Positions 20,145 to 27,854 of a DNA stretch of 27,854 nucleotides are shown here, piece after piece; positions within the stretch are counted from its first letter, which is position 1; the number at the start of each line of letters is the position of its first letter. Under the pieces are notes generated by a model. The model ran no database searches. It saw only the letters and a list, made by a program, of their open reading frames with translations, and was not told the origin of the DNA. The position numbers and the translations under genes were made by a program. This stretch comes from Didymodactylos carnosus. Its lineage: Eukaryota > Rotifera > Eurotatoria > Philodinida > Philodinidae. The stretch lies in contig CAJNOQ010001864.1 of the NCBI GenBank assembly GCA_905250885.1, forward strand, positions 1-27,854, given 5' to 3'.

Positions 20145-21807
20145 TTAGATTATACAATCAACAAGAGAAAAGATTGCCATACAGTAAGATGACCTATAAA
20201 AAATAACTGAATTATGTACGATCGATTTTGATTTACATACAGTTACTTTTGTTCACTGAGAGACAGAATAGAAAAAAATTCAATAAATTGACAGTTATAA
20301 CGACGTAAAATAAAAATTTTCAAATTCTTCTTGTTGTTAAAAAAGGTATGGCAAAAGAAAAGCGAAAAGAACAAGAGCACTCGGATATGTTTACCCAAAC
20401 ATCTTATTCGTTTTGTTTAGTTAAGGTTAAAAGACTGCGAATGATCGTCATTCAGAAAAATTCATGTGATAGTTAAGTAACAGATTTTACCACTCGTTTC
20501 TGTAGCTACGCTGACATAGATGTCCAAATTTAACATGTGTTGAAATCCTTACACTAAAAAATTTGGATTTATTCGCACGTGTTAAATTAAAGTTATAAAA
20601 TAAACAGAAAAAACAAGTTACTGACACAGGTGATTACCGGATATTTCTTAGTATTTTCTAGTTTTCTTGTTTAGAAAGAAACCTTAGTCTTTGCTATTTA
20701 TATAGAATCAACGGGTGATTAGGTGGTATTTATAGTAAAAAAAAGAAACTTTTCCATCAAGGTTTATTCGGTAGTGAAAAGTGATAGAAATCTATTATCT
20801 GTTAGACATATTTAGTCAAATTTTGGCGTAAAAAGATCGAGGACTGAATTACTGTCTATGGCTACCCAAGGCCATGTGGTTGGACAATCGAATTTTGGAA
20901 TTACAAATTCTGAACAAATTTGTTAAAAAACAGAAAAATTGAGAACAAATATTGATGTAGCCGAATGGAGCGAAGAAAGTGCTAGGAGAAAGAGAAAAAA
21001 TATATATTGTCTCACTTAAAATAATGAAGAAAACAACATTTACAAAACGAGACACATAAGAACCATAAGAAAAACAACGTCAAAATAACGATTAGATATT
21101 GATGTTTTGCTTAGGACCGCAAATAACGGGAGGATATGGAATGGTGCTCACCTCTGCGAATAATTGAAAAGCTGTTGTTATTTTATCCATTATTCCTCGC
21201 ATAAAATTTTTTTTTTATCAATTTCACACTGTCTCAGAATACACCCGGAGAGGAGAAACGCTTGAGATAATTTTCATCATTCAAATGGTACCGCTTTATC
21301 AGAATCATTCATAAATTTTCATGTATTTTTATGCTCCATCTATTCTGATTAAACAAGATCAAAGAATATTTTACTCGCTAATGGCAAACCTCTTATAAAA
21401 TCGTACAAATTATTACATAGGTAATAAGAAAGAGGTTATAGTTTTAATTTGTTTTTCCTCCGGCACACATCTACTTATTTATGATATTAAAAGCAACAAA
21501 AAGGTTAACTAAATAGTGACATGTTTTAATAAAATCGAAATTTTTTTATTCCCATCTTCTATATACTCTTTTTAATCATTAGAGCTTAAACGAAATTTCT
21601 ATTAATGAAAATGAAGGACAAACATCATCCGTGATTATTTTCATAGAATAAACGGTGTACAAAAACAGATTTCCATACAGAGCTTTTTTTAATATTATGT
21701 TGTACAGTTAAAAAAATGTATTCTGAAAAAATATAAACTTTAAATTACATTAAATACTGTAAAATAAACATCACAATGTATTTTTAAGTAAAAATTAAAT
21801 TAATGAT
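20145..21807. other. Between the two nested genes, no gene seen
   Basis: This stretch is AT-rich and lies inside CFAP54 intron 25. A short inverted pair lies at 20526-20589 (AATTTAACATGTGT against CACGTGTTAAATT, with AAATCC/GGATTT inside). A 68-codon minus-strand frame at 20849-21055 is Phe-rich and unlikely to be coding. A GAGGAGAAACGCT word near 21249 resembles the hairpin at 4126-4222. The promoter of nested gene 1 and the 3' UTR of nested gene 2 should lie here. Confidence 0.5.
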
Positions 21808-23205
21808 TTAACGTTGAAGAATGATTTTATATTTTAGTTCTTTTATTTCTTTGGATTGTAAAGTAAAATTTCCGGCAATAATGGATCCATCACGTTTGAA
21901 ATCGTTTGTTTGTTGTGGAAAAATAAATAATCTTGATGTCATGTCTTGCATGTATTCAACAAGAACAGAACGTTCTTTAAAATTTTTTAAATTAAGAGTA
22001 ATTTCATATGTTGTATTCACAGTATATACATAACCAATATTACCATTTGGAATATTACCACTTTGACTATTCTCAACAGATTTACTAGATTCATTTGTTA
22101 ATAACATAATAGTTTCACTATAAATAATATCGGGATCTTGTCCGATCGAAAATATGTACGAATTGTTAGCTGCTTGATCAGTCCACATAGTTTCGCCTAC
22201 TAAACGATTATTTTCTCTTACTAGAACATTTCCTTTTAGTAAAAATTGATCACTCTTTAAACGATAGGATCGTTGAGCATTTCCATTATTATTTGTTATT
22301 TGAAAATATTTTCGTATTGAACCGTAACGTTCAATTTCAATCGTTGATCGAATTATCGGTAACAGATAGTTTGATTTTGCATCAATAATAAATGGTTTAT
22401 CAATTGTGAATAAATATACACCAGCAAGTTCTTGACCTATGTGAGTGGGAGACATAGTGGTGTAGCTAACGTCGTTATAAAGTCCTGCGGCTGCATTACC
22501 ACTACCTGCACTTTGATAATATTCATTGTTATAAGATGTTTGTGATGGTCCCCTAATATTAATATCACCGCCAAATAATTCAGCTTGTTCAATCTGTACC
22601 GCATTTAGACCACTATTTTGCATATCAGCATAGCCAATTAACAGTGTGTCATTATCATCTAATAAAAGATCGTAGATTGTTCTCCATTTTAACTGGTTAC
22701 TAATCATTTGTAAATAAAGCTGTTCAATATTCGATGTTTCAAATGTAAAATCAACAATAATTTTATTTGTTGGTGGAATATCAAAGTATTTTATTGTTTG
22801 ACTATATAATACGGTATAATATGTGTTATCAGAAAGATCTTTTACCAGATTTATTTCATCATCAATCATAATGGCTTCAACAGTGTTTGAACAATCATCT
22901 TTACATATAAGAACTTTTTGACCATTTAAAGATTTTTTCTGTTGTGTGATAGTTTGTGAACTAACGTGGACGAATTTGCCGTTTAATCGTATTGTTTCTG
23001 GTCGTATATGCTCCAACTGTTTTGGTGAAAATTCAACAGGAAATTGAAATGCTGATATTTTATAGGCTATTTCAGCCGAATTTACGTACAATTTTACTCT
23101 TGCTAAACTACTGTTAGTTATCGACGAAAAATCTTCACTTTTTATAAAAGTTATCAGATGTAGAAAAAATGTAAATAATTTTAAAGTAGTATTCATTTTT
23201 AGCAT
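21808..23205 (-). CDS. Nested gene 2: secreted intronless protein with DUF4139-like pattern, 465 residues
   Basis: One uninterrupted frame runs from ATG (23205) to TAA; a second ATG at codon 4 is an alternative start. The N-terminus MNTTLKLFTFFLHLITFIKS is a clear signal peptide with likely cleavage before EDFSS. Several N-glycosylation sequons (NSS, NNS, NES, NTT, NFT) support export. LKWRTIYDLLLDDNDTLLIG (about 172-191) followed by ADMQNSG resembles the W-x3-Y-x-L start of DUF4139. The GVYLFTIDKPFIID and TYEITLNLKNF segments, and the closing NFTLQSKEIKELKYKIIL, also fit that beta-rich domain. There is no second hydrophobic segment, so it is soluble or surface-associated. The function is unknown. 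It is antisense inside CFAP54 intron 25 and lacks the introns typical here. Confidence 0.8.
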   Translation of the reverse strand: MLKMNTTLKLFTFFLHLITFIKSEDFSSITNSSLARVKLYVNSAEIAYKISAFQFPVEFSPKQLEHIRPETIRLNGKFVHVSSQTITQQKKSLNGQKVLICKDDCSNTVEAIMIDDEINLVKDLSDNTYYTVLYSQTIKYFDIPPTNKIIVDFTFETSNIEQLYLQMISNQLKWRTIYDLLLDDNDTLLIGYADMQNSGLNAVQIEQAELFGGDINIRGPSQTSYNNEYYQSAGSGNAAAGLYNDVSYTTMSPTHIGQELAGVYLFTIDKPFIIDAKSNYLLPIIRSTIEIERYGSIRKYFQITNNNGNAQRSYRLKSDQFLLKGNVLVRENNRLVGETMWTDQAANNSYIFSIGQDPDIIYSETIMLLTNESSKSVENSQSGNIPNGNIGYVYTVNTTYEITLNLKNFKERSVLVEYMQDMTSRLFIFPQQTNDFKRDGSIIAGNFTLQSKEIKELKYKIILQR

Positions 23206-23243
23206 GTATTTCCGATACGATTCTCAATCGTACGGTTAGGGTA

Positions 23244-23252
23244 CATATATAT
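23244..23252 (-). promoter_or_regulatory. Candidate TATA box of nested gene 2
   Basis: On the minus strand, GGATATATATGTACC lies about 40-48 nt upstream of the ATG at 23205. It is the most TATA-like word close to the start and would give a very short 5' UTR. AT-rich DNA produces such words by chance, so this is only a candidate. Confidence 0.3.
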
Positions 23253-25077
23253 CCATTTTAAGCCTACTCTCTTTCATTTTGTCGCATTTACAAGTGAAGG
23301 CCGGATTAAATAGTGACGTCTGATGTGGGTTGTAATACATCTTTTTTTATCATAACTGTATGTCATTGAGACTGTTTAAAGGTTAAACGGATAGTTTATG
23401 AGTAATTACCATGTTTAAACAAAACCCACCAAACTTTATAGAACAGCATGAAGTATGATAGTCCAAAGTCTCTTTTCTCTCACTACGCTAGTTTTTTAAC
23501 TCCTATAACACATTTTCAAGTGTTGTCACCAAGTTTTTTTAGAGGATTCAAAGAAGAGTTATATTAGTCAAACAACTGTCAATTTTAGAGAAGAAATATC
23601 TACTCGGACACATAACTATACAATATATATATGCATCAGACTATAGAAAACTATATACAATTTTTTTGGAACTCGACGTTCTCAAACGATCGAACTTTTT
23701 GAAACTAAAAACTAACTTGCTTTTTACTCAAAAATTAATTTTTTTCTCGATAATGAATACCAGTTACAAGATTTTTCCATTAAATTTAATAACTCCTATC
23801 CTATTTTTGATTTTTTTGTAATTCAAGTTCTTGTGAAAAAAATTTTCTGATGATTTTTGGATTTTGCAAGGAAAAATATGAAAAAAATCAGATTCTTGTA
23901 CGTCATTCCTATGTCTATTTCAGAAGTTTTAAAATAAACTCGCGTTTTCTTCATTAATCTGACTGGGAAACCTTGTAGTTCGTAAATGTCACATTTTGAC
24001 CAGTATTTCAGCGTCCTCAACGAATGCTGGTAGATCGAGTCTCGAAATCTTTAACGTGACCGATATTCTAATATAACATCGGACACACATTACGGCTCAA
24101 TTTGTAAGTCCCATACCCAACAACTTTCGTGCAAATCAGCAACAGCCGGTACATCTTTCTGACATACGTTAACAACACGCACACGTTTCAGTCTTATCCA
24201 ATCTAATCCTACTTCTATGGACACCCACATCGGCATAGCCATAGCTCCGGTCGCTTAGCGAATGCTCACATCGGCCAGACTAGCACATCGTGACGGCGCC
24301 GATAGCAAGAGGTATTTTTCTGCACCCATTTCGACACGTTTTTGAACATGATGTACAATTTTTTGTTGCGTATTGGCACCTAGCGCTCTCAAAGGCAAAA
24401 TAAATATTACAAGGATTAAGTCTATACAGAAATCTCAGTTAGGGGAGATGGCATGAACAGGCCGTAAAAAACTGTACAAAGTGGTATATGACGCATGCTT
24501 AATAACCATAGAAAAAATAAACTTTCTTTTATCAAGTGGTATCCAGAATCGAATACTGTATGACTGTTTTGGTCCTTTTTTCCCATCAGTAAAAGAGGAT
24601 CCAACCCGTGTTTGGTATAGGAAAATAGCACTTGAAAAGCTCTACAATGTATGTTAATAGGAAACTTAACGGAACCTAGCAGCGTCCTTTATAAATTTAC
24701 TACTGGATTTTTCCATATGTCCAACTGAGATACTGCACTTAACCGACCTTTTTTATTGAACAGTACTTGGTCTGGGCTACAATATGTGATAAGTTTCAAC
24801 ATAAAATTCAAAACTTCGATTTTGCTTAACATCCAGGACCCACGGGAAAAATTCGAGTAAAAATTCGATATCTCAGCAACAAAGTTGATTGCGCCCGAAC
24901 CAATTCGGGCTTCTTCATAGCTCATGAGGGTCTACATTTTAAAAATAGGTCCATTCAAAAAGGTTTTTAACACCTCAGAAGGTTCCCTCGTAAGATAGAC
25001 CCAGTAAGGAACCTTGAGATCTCTACGGTTACTATATATCCCTGTTCTCTATTTTATATGTATATTTTTTTCTTTAG
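23253..25077. other. Last part of CFAP54 intron 25, no gene seen
   Basis: This stretch ends at the acceptor TTTTTTTCTTTAG (25077). A short hairpin at 24974-25018 pairs CTCAgAAGGTTCC with GGAACCTTGAG. The patch 24060-24330 is distinctly richer in G+C than its surroundings and may be an old insertion I cannot identify. Minus-strand frames at 23823-24020, 24422-24631 and 24689-24925 have no recognisable domain or splice context and were not called. Confidence 0.5.
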
Positions 25078-27029
25078 GCAATTGACAAACTATTCAATCT
25101 ACTACCTGATTTATATCGTCAACGTCAGGCTCGTAAAAAGTATCGTCAATGGATTAATGATGAACTTATATGGAAATCTCAGTATGAATTATTGAATGGT
25201 CTATGTGCATATGAGAAAATTCCATTAATTATTCGAGAACATAATAAACTAAATGCTTTGCTAAAAGATAGCCGATATCGTTTTGATCGAATAAATGCAA
25301 ATTTATTTTCGTATGATGAAGCCGATCTAATTATTATGCCCGTAGATAATCAATTACAAGAATCAAATGATACACAATTTCTTAGTGATAGAACGTTAGA
25401 AAAAAAATTTGAATTTAATTTTATTTATACAGATGTCAAAGATAGAATTGAAGTTATTAATGAACTGGTTACTGGTCAAATATCTGATCCAACTATTTAT
25501 TTAAATCAGAAACCGGATGAAGTTGGAACAACACGTGATCGTAAAGCTATTAAAGATAATCGTAAACGACCCAGTCCACAACGAACGAGTCGACGTACCC
25601 CATCTCCTAAATCTCAAAATGCTTCACCAAATCGTCCTGGTGATATGGAGAACGATTTATATGGTTTTAAACGTATTCGTGCTTACATTGTACGTATGTT
25701 TACACATTATCGTCGTGCAATTGTCTTAGCATATCGTTCAACAAATTGGACTCTACTTCAAAATGTATGTAAATCATTTACAGATACTTTAGATAATTTG
25801 ATAATTTATTTATGTTCATCATTGGATAAAATATTTCCTCAAAATGAAATATTAGCGTTGGGTTTTCAAACATTTTATTTAGCAAGTGAATGTTTAATTG
25901 ATTTACTCTATCGAACAAAACCATTTTATTCTACTGATGATCAAGAAGATGGTACTGGTACAAATGTTATAAAACAACAATCAGCAACAAAAATAAATAA
26001 TTGGTTTTCATCAAATGAATCTTCATGGTCAGCTGGTACATTTAATTTTGAACAACCAATGGATCGTCAAACATATCTAGATTTGAAATTTATTCGAAAA
26101 TTTATTTTAAAATCTTTACAATCACTTTATTCAGCAGGAAAATGGGAAAAATTAACAACAACGGCAATGAAGTTTAATGCTCTATCAGATCATTATTTTG
26201 CTGATTTAGTAAGTCCATTATTAATTGCAGCTCAAAATTGTCTAATACAACGTGTAAGGGAACATCAAGGAACTATTGAACAATCTCATTTTGAATCGGC
26301 AATAAAAACATTAGGACGACCAATACATCCGGAAGATTTTTACTCATTAAGACCAGAAAAATTATTTCAATTTGCATTGCATGCCGATTCGGCATCATCG
26401 ATTTCAATCGGAGCACGTCTCGATCCCAAAGGACACAATTTCTATGAACGTAAGCAATTGAATTTTTAGTAAATAATTCGGGGCTAACATATGTTTTTTA
26501 AAATTTTGTTTTATTTTTTCAGATAATAATCGAGCTCTCGAATTAATTAGTGTGCCACTTGATGTTGAATTTAGTCGAAAACTATTACGTATAGCTTTAG
26601 ATAAAACATATTTTTCATCTCGTTCAATGATTGAATGTAGAAAATTGTTAACATTTTATGTTTATACTCAACAATTGCCGAAAGATTTTCTTACATTTCT
26701 TTCAATCAGCTCAGCAACATTTCGTCAAAATGATCAACAACAAGAACAACAGCAACAGACAATTGAATATCGACCATTGACAGCTGGTGGAGTTTTAGAT
26801 TTTTCACCAGATAGTATAACAACGTCTCCGACAACTTCTGTGACGAAAGAAATGTTAATAGATGTTTACGAAAAACTTGCGAGTGAGTTATTGTTCTCAT
26901 TATACGTGTTTTGAATGTTTATCATTAATTTTCATTTTTAGAATTGTTACTTGGACAAAATCGTCGTGATCAATATTGTCAGATAATGAATGAATTAGGT
27001 GATCTGTATTATCATTGTAAGAAATACAA
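25078..27029 (+). CDS. CFAP54: CFAP54 exons 26-28 (residues 1577 to about 2182), gene continues beyond window
   Basis: Exons: 25078-26449, 26523-26882, 26942-27029, with junction phases 0, 1, 1 and an open phase-2 donor (AA|GTAGGT) at the end. Exon 26 is in phase with exon 25 across the 9.1-kb intron (KP joined to AIDKLF). VIVLAHRGNHW-type sequence typical of the family appears here as AIVLAYRSTNWTLLQNVCKS, followed by LGFQTFYLASECLIDLLYR. ELGDLYYHCKKY in exon 28 fits the family motif preceding a Trp-Cys helical repeat. A basic Ser-Pro segment (RKRPSPQ...RRTPSPK, about 1738-1755) interrupts the helical sequence, and a Gln-rich run lies in exon 27. Vertebrate CFAP54 is about 3,100 residues, so roughly 900 more are expected downstream. 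Confidence 0.93.
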
Positions 27030-27854
27030 GTAGGTATTGTTACTTTTTGATTCAAAATATGTTAATGTAAATGGTAGAGTAATGAGGAATGAAAACTTTC
27101 GGAGAATGATCACCATATCAAATTATGATGATGGAGCATTTTTTGTTGGCTCTATCTATCGCCGTTCGCGAAATATCGTTTCGACAGTTAAGATTTTCCA
27201 AAATTCCCATTCATTTTGAACGCTACATACCTCGAATTAGCTCTGTTTCGTAGAAAAATGCCGTCGCTTATACAGAATAGGAATTTTGAAACTTTGTGTT
27301 ACTGATCAACATAAAACATTTTTGGGCAAAATCCCTAAAAACTTCTTTCACCGATCTTTCGTTTTTCTTACCTTCTCACAAGAAACTCAAAAATCCGGTT
27401 CTGTATCGTCAGAGAAACAGCATTTCTCTACAAAACGGAATCATTCCGAACTCTCAATACCTAAACTGAGTGAGAACTTTTAGAGCGTTGAAGAGGAAAT
27501 CGATTTTAACATACGATGACGTTAGTGCACGATACCGATTTTAGAGCTCTTAGTAGAACTGTCATAACTTTTGATCAAAGCATTGCTTCAGTTGAGAGAC
27601 ATCAAGTTTTAACCAGAAATGTTTGCTCTGCTAATCAATATCACTCAAGTCGTTTTTGATTCTGGCATTTTACTGATATATCAGAATTTTCGACAAATCA
27701 GTTCTATCGAATTGTAACTTTCTGTGTTTGTAAGCCTTGTTTTCTTGTCCGTTGGTCAGTGAACAAATGTTATATTGTGATTTCTTCTGAATTCACCTTT
27801 TAATATCCAAAGATGCAAATAACTGATACACTCACACTTTATTATAAAAAATCA
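27030..27854 (+). other. CFAP54 intron 28, 5' part, running off the window
   Basis: Sequence after the donor GTAGGT. I searched for the expected next exon and did not find one before the window ends, so the intron is at least 825 nt. It holds the inverted repeat at 27241-27440. Small frames at 27037-27219 and 27286-27483 are not convincing. Confidence 0.6.
27241..27440. repeat. Fold-back element F, about 60-nt arms
   Basis: The left arm (27241-27298) pairs imperfectly with the right arm (27377-27440). CTCTGTTTCGTAGAAAAATG pairs against CATTTCTCTACAAAACGGA, and ATACAGAATAGGAATTTTGA against TCAAAAATCCGGTTCTGTAT. Similarity seems to fade outside these limits. It is probably another decayed hairpin element in a long CFAP54 intron. 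Confidence 0.6.

Noticed and set aside
21249-21262. GAGGAGAAACGCT word shared with the hairpin at 4126-4222
   Set aside because: The match is only about 13-17 nt with no second arm visible nearby. It is not enough to call a second element copy.
24689-24925. 78-codon minus-strand frame starting MSYEEARIGSG
   Set aside because: It looks protein-like in composition but has no recognisable domain and no supporting splice or poly(A) context. It sits in intronic sequence next to a short hairpin. A genome search for repeated copies would decide.

Overview
This window looks like nuclear DNA of a small-genome invertebrate animal. It is AT-rich, and its genes are cut by many GT-AG introns that are mostly 57-67 nt long. 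Both recognisable large genes belong to motile-cilium families. Very short introns, AT-richness and many private fold-back repeats fit a bdelloid rotifer (Rotaria/Adineta-type) best, but that assignment is inference. I saw no bacterial operons, CRISPR array, rRNA or tRNA.

Layout. (1) Positions 1-682 hold a small hairpin, a weak 68-codon minus-strand ORF followed by AATAAA, and the 3' flank of the first gene. (2) Positions 683-3749, minus strand: a nine-exon gene for a 567-residue FAM227-family (FWWh domain) protein. All splice phases agree from ATG to stop. (3) Positions 3750-4740: a 991-bp divergent spacer with a 97-nt imperfect hairpin and a perfect 35-nt palindrome. (4) Positions 4741-27029, plus strand: CFAP54, the central-apparatus protein of motile cilia. 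I could place 28 exons with consistent phases. They encode about 2,182 residues, and the 3' end lies beyond the window. (5) CFAP54 intron 25 (15946-25077, 9.1 kb) holds two minus-strand genes nested antisense to the host: an unrecognised 223-residue protein (19407-20144, one 66-nt intron) and an intronless secreted 465-residue protein with a DUF4139-like pattern (21808-23205).

Most of the long CFAP54 introns carry a different long inverted repeat (5632-6237, 7508-8119, 10203-10419, 14733-15433, 18081-18783, 27241-27440). These look like decayed fold-back or MITE-type elements. The other introns are close to minimal size.

How the genes may work together: CFAP54 is part of the C1d projection of the axonemal central pair, and FAM227 proteins are found in animals with cilia or flagella but have no firm function. 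Their head-to-head arrangement suggests shared transcriptional control of a ciliary pair. The two nested genes have no evident connection to cilia.
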